Positions 1 through 7,686 of a stretch of DNA of 42,534 nt are shown piece by piece; the first letter of the stretch is position 1; each line of letters opens with the position of its first letter. The stretch comes from Phycisphaerae bacterium (GTDB lineage: Bacteria; Planctomycetota; Phycisphaerae; UBA1845). Where the stretch lies: NCBI GenBank assembly GCA_016929015.1, contig JAFGJQ010000032.1, positions 1 through 42,534 on the forward strand, written 5' to 3'. The notes under the pieces were generated by a model. That model did not search any database, was not told the origin of the DNA, and saw only the letters and a list, made by a program, of their open reading frames with translations. The position numbers and the translations under genes were made by a program.

Positions 1-97
1 CCCGCACGTCGAAGTCAATGCCCGCGACGGCCTGGACATCGCCGAATCGCTTGGCCAGGCCACACACCTTTATGATGGACGTGGGCCGAACGGTCAT
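1..97 (-). CDS. ABC transporter ATP-binding protein, N-terminal fragment
   Basis: Only the first 32 codons lie in the window. Read on the minus strand from an ATG at 95-97, the peptide contains LAKRFGDVQAVAGIDFDVR, the usual first beta-strands of an ABC ATPase; F18 sits where the adenine-stacking A-loop aromatic belongs. Walker A would follow outside the window. The ATG overlaps the TGA of the DsrE-like gene as ATGA, so translation is probably coupled and the transporter is the last visible member of the ArsR-headed operon. The substrate cannot be told. The family call is fairly safe from the motif spacing, but rests on a short stretch. Confidence 0.72.
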   Translation of the reverse strand, partial: MTVRPTSIIKVCGLAKRFGDVQAVAGIDFDVR

Positions 98-414
98 ACC
101 GTCACCAACCTGTCGGAGTCGCGGACGACTTCGTAGTGGTCCTTGAGCGTCGAAAGCGGGCAGACCTCCGAGCCTTCGGAGTTCCGCAACTTGAGACACG
201 TGCCACAAGCCAGGAACTCGCCGCCAGCGTCGAGCACCTTCTGCGCTTCGCCCCTCACGTCGGACTTGGGGTCTTCGATCTCGTCGATCTCCACACCCTT
301 GCCGGACGGGAGTATCCGCACTTGGTCCCCTTGGGCGAGACTGTAGGAAGCCAAGCGTAGAGCATTGAAGACAGTTTCCGGGTCGGTCTGAGTAATCACT
401 ATGCCGAGTTTCAT
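94..414 (-). CDS. DsrE/DsrF-like family protein
   Basis: A 106-residue soluble protein. It opens with a beta-strand and loop (MKLGIVITQTDPETVFNALR) typical of the DsrE fold, whose members bind or transfer persulfide sulfur in the cytoplasm. Cysteines C70, C73 and C85 are visible; the CGTC at 70-73 lies where DsrE-like proteins carry their active cysteine. AAAGGA stands about 10 nt before the ATG. The gene begins 15 nt after the Cys-rich mini-protein and ends in an ATGA overlap with an ABC ATPase. With the ArsR regulator upstream, a role in thiol, sulfur or metal stress is inferred; the actual reaction is unknown. Confidence 0.82.
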   Translation of the reverse strand: MKLGIVITQTDPETVFNALRLASYSLAQGDQVRILPSGKGVEIDEIEDPKSDVRGEAQKVLDAGGEFLACGTCLKLRNSEGSEVCPLSTLKDHYEVVRDSDRLVTV

Positions 415-429
415 GAGTCGTCTATCCTT

Positions 430-684
430 TCAGGTGTTCAGGTGGTTCTCACTCCTCCTCGCACGGATGGACAGCCACATTCCCATGGCATTGCCGAGCT
501 CCGGCGAACACTCGCCCGGCTTGCCCTGCAGGCGTTCGGGATGCTCGCAGCCCGCCATCTTGACGCAGGGGTGGGCGTCCATGTCGCCGTGACACTTGCG
601 AATCTGCTCCGGCGAACAGTCCTCTGGCTTGCCGGTCAGGTTCTTCGGCTTCTGGCAACCTTCTTGTTTTTCATTGCAGCACAT
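430..684 (-). CDS. Small cysteine-rich protein with an internal duplication
   Basis: 84 residues. The start at 684 is chosen because GAAGGG precedes it at a suitable distance and the protein then opens MCCNEK. Two copies of one module are seen at residues 9-28 and 45-64: GC, a helix-like stretch, then GKPxxCSPE. Further cysteines at 31 and 40 give a pattern suited to metal binding or thiol redox chemistry. There is no signal peptide or membrane segment. The first 49 nt overlap the 3' end of the arsR-type gene in another frame, so production is likely tied to the regulator. I recall similar short GKPEDCSPEQI proteins beside DsrE genes, but know no assigned function. Confidence 0.7.
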   Translation of the reverse strand: MCCNEKQEGCQKPKNLTGKPEDCSPEQIRKCHGDMDAHPCVKMAGCEHPERLQGKPGECSPELGNAMGMWLSIRARRSENHLNT

Positions 685-995
685 TTCGGTGTTCCCTTCG
701 TGTCTATGCAAGCCCCGTGTGTTGGGTTTAGCAGTTTGTCTATTTCCTCTTGCCACGCGGCGAGAGTGGCCTCATTCAAGCGGTAGTGCACGAAGTACCC
801 ACGTTTCTCATCCACGACGAGATCAGCGTCTCGCATGATCCGAAGATGCTGTGAGACCGCCCCGGGCGTCACATCCAACCGGGAAGCGAGGGCGTTCACG
901 CACAGCGCCCGACCTTTCAGGAGTTGCACGATGCTTACGCGCGTCTCGACGGACAGCACTCTCAGAAGCCTGGATAGAGTCTTTGGGTCATTCAT
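636..995 (-). CDS. ArsR/SmtB-family winged-helix transcriptional regulator
   Basis: 119 residues. The start at 995 has GGAGA a few bases upstream; longer in-frame readings run into non-coding-looking sequence. The ArsR order is clear: helix LLRVLSVETRVSIVQLL, LCVNALASRL, recognition helix around residues 43-58 (TPGAVSQHLRIMRDADL) and a beta-wing GYFVHYRL. These proteins are dimeric repressors released by metal, thiol or other small signals. C32 and two C-terminal cysteines (C96, C105) could sense a metal or oxidant, which is an inference. It is the first gene of the ArsR, Cys-rich, DsrE, ABC operon and probably regulates that operon. Confidence 0.88.
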   Translation of the reverse strand: MNDPKTLSRLLRVLSVETRVSIVQLLKGRALCVNALASRLDVTPGAVSQHLRIMRDADLVVDEKRGYFVHYRLNEATLAAWQEEIDKLLNPTHGACIDTKGTPKCAAMKNKKVARSRRT

Positions 996-1533
996 TTTAG
1001 TCTCCGCTAAATCACTGTCGCAAATCGGGCGTACAGCGTCAAGCCTTTTCCTGCGTCGCCTTGGGCGGTTAACAGCTCCGGTTGCTTTCAGACCCCACCG
1101 CCATTTCGAACTTGCGCCGGGTAAGTAAGAGAAGGACGAGCGACACCAACCCAGCCAGACACCATGCCGGTCCCGGCGCGGCAGGACGGCCGTTGTGGGC
1201 TTGTCACGGCGTGGCCATTGGGCGACGCCCACATCCTCCAGGAGCCCGCAATGGAAGGACCGTTCGAGCCGCCATCGTCCGTCGGCGTCAGGATGGTAGG
1301 CGACCCGGCCACGATGACCCCGCGGCCACCCCGCCGGGGAATCCAGCCCTGGACTTCCGGCGTTGCCGGGCGGGGTGGGTGTGGAGCCGCTGTTTTTTGC
1401 ACTTCCGCCCGCCGCGCTCGCCATCCGGGGCGTCCCGACCAGTCGGGAGCGCACCGGGATTAGCCCCCAGGTTGCAGGTCAAGGATCCAGCAAGGGAGGC
1501 AGCCGAGTCCGGCTCGGGCAGCCGGGAGATCTG
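996..1533. other. Intergenic region, no supported gene
   Basis: About 540 bases lie between the ArsR start and the end of the sensor kinase gene. All long readings are rich in Arg, Pro and Gly and start poorly. On the minus strand near 1090-1190 a short reading contains a hydrophobic run followed by RRKFE, like the end of a membrane protein, but a TGA closes it just upstream. It could be the debris of a decayed gene. A 5-bp hairpin (1503-1517, loop TCCGG) lies just past the kinase stop, without a T-run. Confidence 0.4.
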
Positions 1534-4398
1534 TCATGAAACGCCGCTCGGTCGGGCCGAGACATGCCTGTCAATCATGCGGATCAGGGCCCGGCGGTCG
1601 ATGGGTTTGCAGGCGTAGTCGTCGCATCCGGCCTGGATGCACTTCTCGCGGTCGGTGGCCATGGCGTGGGCGGTCAGGGCGATGACGGGCCCGCCGTAAC
1701 CTCTGGCCCGCAGCAGTCGCGTGGCCTCGTATCCGTCCATGACGGGCATCTGCATATCCATCAGAATCAGGTCAAAGAACTCTTTGCCGTCCCCCAGCAC
1801 GCTCTCCAGGGCAAGGACGCCGTTCTCGACCACCTTGACTGTCGCTCCGGCCTTCTGAAGCACGTGCGTGACCAGACGCTGGTTGTCCGAGCCGTCTTCT
1901 GCCAGGAGGACGCGGCATCCGCGCAGAAGAGGCGTGTCGTCCATTTCGGAATCCGACCCGCCATGAGAGACTGACCTGGTCGCGGCGGCGGGATCCTCAA
2001 TTATCGAGACGCCCTCCAGGGGGCCGGTCGGCACTGCGATGCGGAGCGTTGTGCCGACCCCCTTCTGCGTCCGCAGAATGCCGATTCGACCTCCGAGGAG
2101 GTCCGCGAGCCCCTTGCAGATCGCCAGGCCCAGGCCCGTGCCGCCGAACTCCCGCGTGGTCGAGGTGTCGCCCTGCGTGAACGGCTGGAAGAGCCGGGCG
2201 GCTTGATCCTCGGTCATGCCGACCCCGGTATCCGTAACGTCGAACTGAAGAAACGGACTGCCGTCATGCGAAACCAGGGACGCCACCAGGCGTACGTCGC
2301 CCTTGCTGGTGAACTTGATCGCGTTGCCCACCACGTTGATCAGGATCTGGCGCAGCCGTGTCGGGTCCGTCCGGATCGTGGCGGGCATGTGGCTCGCGTA
2401 CTCCACCTTCAGATTCACTCCCTTTCCCTTCGCCGGGACCTGCGACAGGGAAATCACCTCCGCCAGGATCTGGCAGGGTGAGCACGCGATGCGTTCGAGT
2501 GTCATTCGTCCCGCCTCGATCTTGGACACGTCGAGCACATCATTGATGATGCTCAGGAGATGCTCCCCGTTGCGCCGGATGATCTTCAGCGCGTCCGTCT
2601 GCTCCGCAGGCGCGCAGGCGGAACCACCGTGTCCCAGAAGCACGTCCGCAAAACCGAGGATTGCCGTCATGGGCGTTCGGATTTCGTGACTGATGTTGGC
2701 CAGGAACGCCGTCTTGCACTCGTTCGCCGCTTCCGCGGCCTCCTTGGCTCGCTGGAGAGCGATCTCGGCCTGTTTGCGGTCGGTGATGTCCATGGCGGTG
2801 AGGACCATCCCGGCGTCTGAGCGGGCCGGATCGATCGAGGCCGAACTCAGCAGAACGTCGAAGCGGCTGCCGTCCTTGCGCCGCCAGCGAGTCTCCACGC
2901 ATCCGATGCCGTTCTGGCTCACATGCGATCTCTTCTCTCGACCGACTCGCTCGAATTCCTCACGGCTCTCGTAGAGGACGCGGGTGTTCATGCCCATCAG
3001 CTCTTCCTGCGAGTATTCGGTCATGCGGGCAAGTTGCTCGTTCGTCCAGCCCATCACGCGGTCCTTCACGAGACCGATGCCGATGGGCGCCGCCTGGACC
3101 ACGCTCCGAAGCATCCCTTCACTGCGCCTCAATGCCTCCTCGTCTCGTCGGCGCTTGGCGACCATCGCGTTGGCGGACGTGGCCAGAGACTTCAGCTCGG
3201 TGAATGACAATTCCGAGTCGTCAACCTCCTGTCCCGCGTCGGCGGCGCTCCGGAAGAAGCGATCGAACACGCCGAACTCCCGCCGCAGCCGATGGGACAG
3301 CCGGAAGGACGACACGATGGCCAGGCTGCCCGTGAGCAGTACAAGAAGCACGACCGGCAGCACACTGGCGGTCAGTTGACGCCGCAGGCGAGCTCGTTTT
3401 GCGGCCAGAACGGGCTCGATCTCATCGAGGTACGTCCCTGCGCCGATGAGCCAGCCCCAGGGCTCGTACACCAGGGCATACGCCAGCTTCTGCTCATCCT
3501 GCGACTTGCTCGGCCGGTTCCATACGTATTCCACGAAGCCGCCTCCGCCGCGGCCGGCCCGGAAGAGCTCCCGAATGAACGGCTTGCCCTGGGAATCCGT
3601 GGTGTTCATCATGCTCCGCCCGATCAGTGCGGCGTCGATGTGAGTGATGCACGCGCCGTCCGACCCGAGCACGAACAGGTAACCGTCTTCTCCCCACCGG
3701 ATTCGACCCAGCCGATCGGCCGCCTCCGTCCGAATTTCCGCCTCCGTGTCCTCGACGTACTCACCGCTGCCGATGTACCAGTCAAAGGGCTCGAAGGCCT
3801 TCATGAAGGACATTTTCAGGAACCCCCTCCCCTCCGTCTCCGGCTTCGTCCACGTGTACGAGTAGAAACCTTCGCCCTGCTCCCGGATGACCTCATTCAT
3901 GTCCCGAATGACGTACGCCCCGCGCGTGTCCCGCGTATCCAGCAGGCTCGTGCCTTCGTTCTCGGGGCGATCGGCAAACAACTGGTTCGTGCCGTCCATC
4001 GCCTGCGCAAAGTAGTAACCGCGTCCCTGACTGTATCGAATCGGCCGCAACGCCTCCCGAACGATGGCCTGCAACTCTTCCGGGCTCCTGGACCCCCGGA
4101 ATTGTTCGTACAGATGAGTGGCGATGGCGTGTGCTTCGTATACGCGACTACGGATCTTGTCCCGCGTCCGTGATTCCGCCTGCGATTTCATGTAGTCGAC
4201 GAAGTCGATGGCGCTGCGCACCTGGTCGGATATCATCTCCCTCTGTCGTTCCATGTACTGCGCCTCGTGCTCATGCACGTCCTCGCGGTACACCTGGTAC
4301 GACTGGGCAATCCAGAACCCGCCGAGAGGAACGGCCAGGATCAAAATCACCAGCAGCGCGTTGCGAAATGTGGTCTTGGGGATCGTGACCAGTCGCAT
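1534..4398 (-). CDS. Hybrid sensor histidine kinase/response regulator with Cache sensor
   Basis: A membrane sensor that autophosphorylates on His and passes the phosphate to its own receiver. The ATG at 4398 is preferred because GGAGA lies 9 nt upstream; an in-frame GTG at 4449 adds 17 residues and has no well-spaced ribosome site. Counting from that GTG: membrane segment 30-50, periplasmic Cache sensor with two similar halves (about 60-345, each with a FxWYIGSGEY-like or WGWLIGAGTY strand), second membrane segment 360-380, PAS 443-557, HisKA with H588 in NISHEIRTP, HATPase with DTGVGM and GGTGLGLAI (about 690-810), receiver 845-960 with D898 and K948. All key residues are present. It stands alone, so its output partner is not in the window. 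Confidence 0.93.
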   Translation of the reverse strand: MRLVTIPKTTFRNALLVILILAVPLGGFWIAQSYQVYREDVHEHEAQYMERQREMISDQVRSAIDFVDYMKSQAESRTRDKIRSRVYEAHAIATHLYEQFRGSRSPEELQAIVREALRPIRYSQGRGYYFAQAMDGTNQLFADRPENEGTSLLDTRDTRGAYVIRDMNEVIREQGEGFYSYTWTKPETEGRGFLKMSFMKAFEPFDWYIGSGEYVEDTEAEIRTEAADRLGRIRWGEDGYLFVLGSDGACITHIDAALIGRSMMNTTDSQGKPFIRELFRAGRGGGGFVEYVWNRPSKSQDEQKLAYALVYEPWGWLIGAGTYLDEIEPVLAAKRARLRRQLTASVLPVVLLVLLTGSLAIVSSFRLSHRLRREFGVFDRFFRSAADAGQEVDDSELSFTELKSLATSANAMVAKRRRDEEALRRSEGMLRSVVQAAPIGIGLVKDRVMGWTNEQLARMTEYSQEELMGMNTRVLYESREEFERVGREKRSHVSQNGIGCVETRWRRKDGSRFDVLLSSASIDPARSDAGMVLTAMDITDRKQAEIALQRAKEAAEAANECKTAFLANISHEIRTPMTAILGFADVLLGHGGSACAPAEQTDALKIIRRNGEHLLSIINDVLDVSKIEAGRMTLERIACSPCQILAEVISLSQVPAKGKGVNLKVEYASHMPATIRTDPTRLRQILINVVGNAIKFTSKGDVRLVASLVSHDGSPFLQFDVTDTGVGMTEDQAARLFQPFTQGDTSTTREFGGTGLGLAICKGLADLLGGRIGILRTQKGVGTTLRIAVPTGPLEGVSIIEDPAAATRSVSHGGSDSEMDDTPLLRGCRVLLAEDGSDNQRLVTHVLQKAGATVKVVENGVLALESVLGDGKEFFDLILMDMQMPVMDGYEATRLLRARGYGGPVIALTAHAMATDREKCIQAGCDDYACKPIDRRALIRMIDRHVSARPSGVS

Positions 4399-4944
4399 CT
4401 CGGCCGTCTCCAAGCTGTCCCGCCCGGCCTTCCGCCGCGCAGAAGACACTCCCCGAACCCAGCCAGGCGTCCGGCGGGAGAACGCAGCACGTGCCGCGCG
4501 AACGGCGACGGCGTGCCGCTGCTTCTATAGATCGACGCAGAAATCCCACACCTGTGCTTGTTGCCTGCTGCCGATAATGGCCCGGCCGACGACGGGCGGG
4601 CCCTCGTCCGATATGCCTGCGGGGCTGCAGCACGATTCCACACCGACATCGCGTCGACCATCGGGAGTCGAGACGGGGACGCGAGTCGAAACGCGGAGGC
4701 AGCTCGCGGGTCGAGTCGCAACGGGGACGCAGCTCGTTTCTCCCCCGCCGCTTCACTGCCTCGCCCGCCCAACAGTCATCGCCAGACGCCGCCGGTGCCA
4801 TTCCCTCCCCTTGTACTGCAAACGTCCGATTTCTCCGCGTCCCGCGCCAATCCTACCGCTTGCACTGGCGCAGGTCCTTTGTTCTTCGTCGCTTCGTCGC
4901 GGAGCCTGTCCCGGCCGCGCCGGGGTCGCTCTGTCGCTCCCCCA

Positions 4945-4972
4945 TTTTTGCTTTTTGTTTTCTGCTTTTTGC
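4945..4972. repeat. Heptamer tandem repeat, TTTTTGC x4
   Basis: Four adjacent 7-bp units: TTTTTGC, TTTTTGT, TTTCTGC, TTTTTGC. It is AT-rich against a GC-rich background and lies in a gene-free region. The unit length matches the GAATTGC heptamers at 21921-21990, though the sequence differs. Confidence 0.75.
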
Positions 4973-5069
4973 TTTGGCCGCTCCAGGCGGCCTCCCCCCG
5001 TTCGCTTCCCCCACCCCCAGCAGCGAACACCCAAAGCTTCCCAACTCCGCGCATCTTTTCTATTCCACT

Positions 5070-5101
5070 TCGTGCCTTCGTGCCTACGTGCCTCCGTGCC
5101 T
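5070..5101. repeat. Octamer tandem repeat, TCGTGCCT x4
   Basis: Four adjacent 8-bp units: TCGTGCCT twice, then ACGTGCCT and CCGTGCCT; only the first base varies. It lies about 100 bp from the TTTTTGC heptamers in the same gene-free stretch. Confidence 0.75.
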
Positions 5102-5549
5102 GCTTTCCTTCCTTCTTTTGACTTCTCGCCCGAGCATCTGCCCTCCCCACCCCGACATTTCGACAATTGGTCACGAAATCTCGGGCAAGACCGGCCACCC
5201 AGGCAAACTGGGCAACCCGTTTCCTGCCGCATGGGGAAGCATAATCATGGGTGCTCATGCACAGCACCCCGCGAAGTGAACGCCTGATCAGGTATAGAGA
5301 TGAAGGAGCACTCTCGATTTGTTTGACCTGTCAATGACAAAACACCGGCATTCCCCGACCAACCATGACTCGCGCACCGGGACAGCCTCAAAGGCCACGC
5401 AGAAGACCGGCTGGTCTCCGCAGGTCCCGGCGCGCCGGGTCTCCGTAGGCGACTCGCCGTGGCGAGATGGCGAGAAGGCCGGTCCCACACAAGAGGCCGG
5501 AACCACGGCGGAGCGGTCACCACAAACAGAGCGAGCCTCGCTCGGCGGT

Positions 5550-6617
5550 TTAGATGGTAAAGGAGTGGCGGCGGCTGTGCAGGTATTGCGTGGTGTGGAC
5601 GGCCACCAGAATCTTGGCGTCGGTGCGGACCTTGTGCAGCGGCTCGTGAACGCGGAGCTTCAGCTCGCGGCAACGGGAGATGATCTCCGTGAGCACCTGG
5701 TCGATTGTGTACTCATCATGCCCGATCCAGCGAAGCACCGACTCGCGGATTTCCGGCCGCAGCCGCCGCAGAAAGCCCGCGGCCGACGGCTTGTGGGCGT
5801 GCTTGCGGGCGTTGGAGAACATACGCAGCAGGTCCTGGTCGTACGGGTCCGGGCAGTCCAGCCCGTAACGAGCGCGGCGCTCGGTGTAGTGCTCGCGCAG
5901 CGTCATGCGAATCTGCGACAGCGGCTCCACGTACTGCCGCGTCCGGACGGGCGGCGTCTGATCGGCAATCTCCTTCATCAGCGCGTTCACGTATTGAAGC
6001 TTCTTGAGCGCCGGCCAGCCGGAGTAGCGCCGGCGCCACTGCGAGCCCGGCTTCAGCCATACCGCAAACGTCTCCGCAAAATCCTCGCACGGGTGGCTCT
6101 GGGCGTACCACAGATCCAGGTGCAGCACGTGCTTTTTGCTGAACGGCTTGGGCCGGTACGATTCCGGATACGGCTGCGACGCCAACCCGAACACCTGCTG
6201 CCACTTGCGCCGCCGCCGCAGGCGGTACGCATTGTCGATGGCGTGCCCCGCCTCGTGCCGCAGAATGCGCATGCACCAGTCACGCGTGCCGCCTTCCACG
6301 TCGCCCATCTGCCGCTGTTCGAGCTTCATGAGCCGCGGGTGGGCCAGGTAGAACGGCAGCGCGATGCCGGGCACGCCGTCCGGCGAAAACCACTCCTGCG
6401 ATAGCCAGACGTGCGGCCGGAATCGCAGGCCGCGACGCTCCAACTGCTCGTACAGCCGGTCGACCCGCTGCTCGATCACCGTGCCCTGGATCTGCAGGCC
6501 CAGGTCGCACATGCGCAGGTCGAGCAGTTGGCGGTCGGACCACTCCGCCCACTCCGGCTCGCCGCGGCGTTCCTGCCGCTGAGCGGATTTCCCGGATGTC
6601 GCACGTCTGCGAGCCAC
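5550..6617 (-). CDS. Putative zinc metallopeptidase (HExxH), paralog B
   Basis: 355 residues with a GTG start, 43 nt after the ATP-grasp gene. The core is H121-E122-A-G-H125 (RHEAGHAID), the catalytic zinc site of gluzincin-like peptidases, followed about 50 residues later by SHPCEDFAETFAVWL; a glutamate there (E178 or E182) should be the third zinc ligand. No signal peptide or membrane segment is seen, so it is probably cytoplasmic; the N-terminus is very basic. It is collinear with the protein at 7683-8771 over almost its whole length (WSD..L..L..CDL, FRPHxWLSxEWF, LPFYLAHPRL, HPCEDFAETFAVWL, the GWPALxKL segment). Substrate unknown. The family resembles bacterial putative zinc-binding metallopeptidases, but I cannot fix a named subfamily. 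Confidence 0.8.
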   Translation of the reverse strand: MARRRATSGKSAQRQERRGEPEWAEWSDRQLLDLRMCDLGLQIQGTVIEQRVDRLYEQLERRGLRFRPHVWLSQEWFSPDGVPGIALPFYLAHPRLMKLEQRQMGDVEGGTRDWCMRILRHEAGHAIDNAYRLRRRRKWQQVFGLASQPYPESYRPKPFSKKHVLHLDLWYAQSHPCEDFAETFAVWLKPGSQWRRRYSGWPALKKLQYVNALMKEIADQTPPVRTRQYVEPLSQIRMTLREHYTERRARYGLDCPDPYDQDLLRMFSNARKHAHKPSAAGFLRRLRPEIRESVLRWIGHDEYTIDQVLTEIISRCRELKLRVHEPLHKVRTDAKILVAVHTTQYLHSRRHSFTI

Positions 6618-6660
6618 GACAGAACTCTCTGCCGGTTCGGACCGAATCGGCCGGACCGGA

Positions 6661-7686
6661 TCAATACAGGGCTTCCGACCGGTAGCGGATGCCCAGCGAA
6701 AGAATGCGCTGGATCAACTGTGTGTACTTCACGCCGGTCACGTGGGCCGACTCCGCAAAATCCTCTCCGTATGCCAGGTGCGGATTGGGGTTGGCCTCCA
6801 GCAGGTAAATCCGCCCGTCCTCCCGCAGCCGGAAATCCATGCGGGCGTAACCGCTCATGACGAGCGCCCGGTAGGCACGCCTGGACAGATCGTACATCCG
6901 CTGCTCGACGCCCGGCGGCAGGTCTTCCGCCGCCTGCGTCCGGATGCCGCACCGCGTCTGGTACCGCGTGTCGAACTTCACCTTGGCCGTCGCGATGTGC
7001 GGAACGTCGTCGGGCAACTTCTCGAACAGCATCTCCCAGACGGGAAACGTCTGGAGTCGGCGGTTGCCCACCACGCCCACGTACAGCTCGCGACCCTCGA
7101 TGTACTCCTCCGCAATGGCGTTCGTGCCCAACTGGTCGTGGATGAACTCCACGCGCTTCCGAAGCTTCTCGTCGTCGTATACGATGGACGCCTGCGCGAT
7201 GCCCGCCGACGAATCCGCCACCGTGGACTTCACAAACAGCGGAAACGCCAGCCGGCCGGGACGCTTCACCGCCCGGCCTCGCGCGAACACCGCAAACTGA
7301 GGCACCCGAATGCGGTGGTAGCTCAGCACCTTCTTGCAGAGCCCCTTGTCCCGCGTCAGCATCATGCCCCGCGGATTGCAGCCGGTGTACGGCTGCCGGA
7401 GCAGCTCCAGATACGCCACCACGTGCTGATCGAACACCGTGATCCCGTAAAAATCCTCCATCAGGTTGAACGCAACGTGGGGCTTGTGCCGCTGAATGGC
7501 CGTCCGAATGACGTTCAACTCGTCGCCGACGGCCAGTGGAATGACGTCGTGCCCCAGTGTGTGCAGACTGACCTTGACGTCGTATTCCGTCTTCCAGCCG
7601 GCCATTTCCTCGTCGCTGACGCCTTCGATGCTGTCCGGCGGCACGCAGCCTTCATGCATCAGCATCAGAACGCGGAGCTTTCTCAT
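6661..7686 (-). CDS. ATP-grasp ligase, D-alanine-D-alanine ligase-like
   Basis: 341 residues, ATG start overlapping the TGA of the upstream metallopeptidase (ATGA). ATP-grasp ligases join a carboxylate to an amine through an acylphosphate. Visible elements: ATP-binding lysine region FPLFVKS (K153), AEEYIEGRELYVGV (192-205), and the metal-binding end YARMDFRLREDGRIYLLEANPNP with E297, N299 and N301. The N-terminus (residues 1-100) is Ddl-like but begins RVLMLMHEGCVPPDSIEG, a signature of this subgroup and not of cell-wall Ddl. Being sandwiched between two metallopeptidases argues for a peptide substrate, perhaps synthesis by one and trimming by the others; this is inference. It is unlikely to be the housekeeping Ddl because of the divergent N-terminus and context. 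Confidence 0.85.
   Translation of the reverse strand: MRKLRVLMLMHEGCVPPDSIEGVSDEEMAGWKTEYDVKVSLHTLGHDVIPLAVGDELNVIRTAIQRHKPHVAFNLMEDFYGITVFDQHVVAYLELLRQPYTGCNPRGMMLTRDKGLCKKVLSYHRIRVPQFAVFARGRAVKRPGRLAFPLFVKSTVADSSAGIAQASIVYDDEKLRKRVEFIHDQLGTNAIAEEYIEGRELYVGVVGNRRLQTFPVWEMLFEKLPDDVPHIATAKVKFDTRYQTRCGIRTQAAEDLPPGVEQRMYDLSRRAYRALVMSGYARMDFRLREDGRIYLLEANPNPHLAYGEDFAESAHVTGVKYTQLIQRILSLGIRYRSEALY

Larger units (their letters stand above)
4399..5549. other. Long intergenic region with short tandem repeats
   Basis: More than 1.1 kb without a convincing gene. Readings on both strands are dominated by Arg, Pro and Ser. It contains imperfect repeats of GAGTCGxxACGxGGACGC (about 4665-4738), four TTTTTGC heptamers (4945-4972), four CGTGCCT-type octamers (5070-5101), a CCCAG-GCAAA-CTGGG hairpin near 5201-5215, the 10-bp palindrome CCTGATCAGG (5283-5292) and the 14-bp palindrome CCCGGCGCGCCGGG (5426-5439). 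From about 5406 to 5510, phrases such as GACCGGCTGG and GGCCGGTCCCACA resemble worn copies of the hairpin repeat found at 22073 and 40798. Confidence 0.5.

Noticed and set aside
636-1454. ArsR regulator with a 150-residue N-terminal extension
   Set aside because: The extension is Arg/Pro/Gly-rich without a domain, and the ATG at 995 has a ribosome site and the normal family length.
4208-5287. Plus-strand frame of 359 codons in the gene-free region
   Set aside because: It begins antisense to the sensor kinase and crosses tandem repeats; composition is Arg/Pro/Ser with no domain or ribosome site.
5150-5292. Structured element with a GCAAA-loop hairpin, considered as a riboswitch
   Set aside because: No known riboswitch core could be fitted, and no gene in a suitable orientation follows directly.
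6661-7686. Annotation as the cell-wall D-Ala-D-Ala ligase (ddl)
   Set aside because: The N-terminal signature and the operon with two metallopeptidases differ from ddl, and no cell-wall genes are adjacent.
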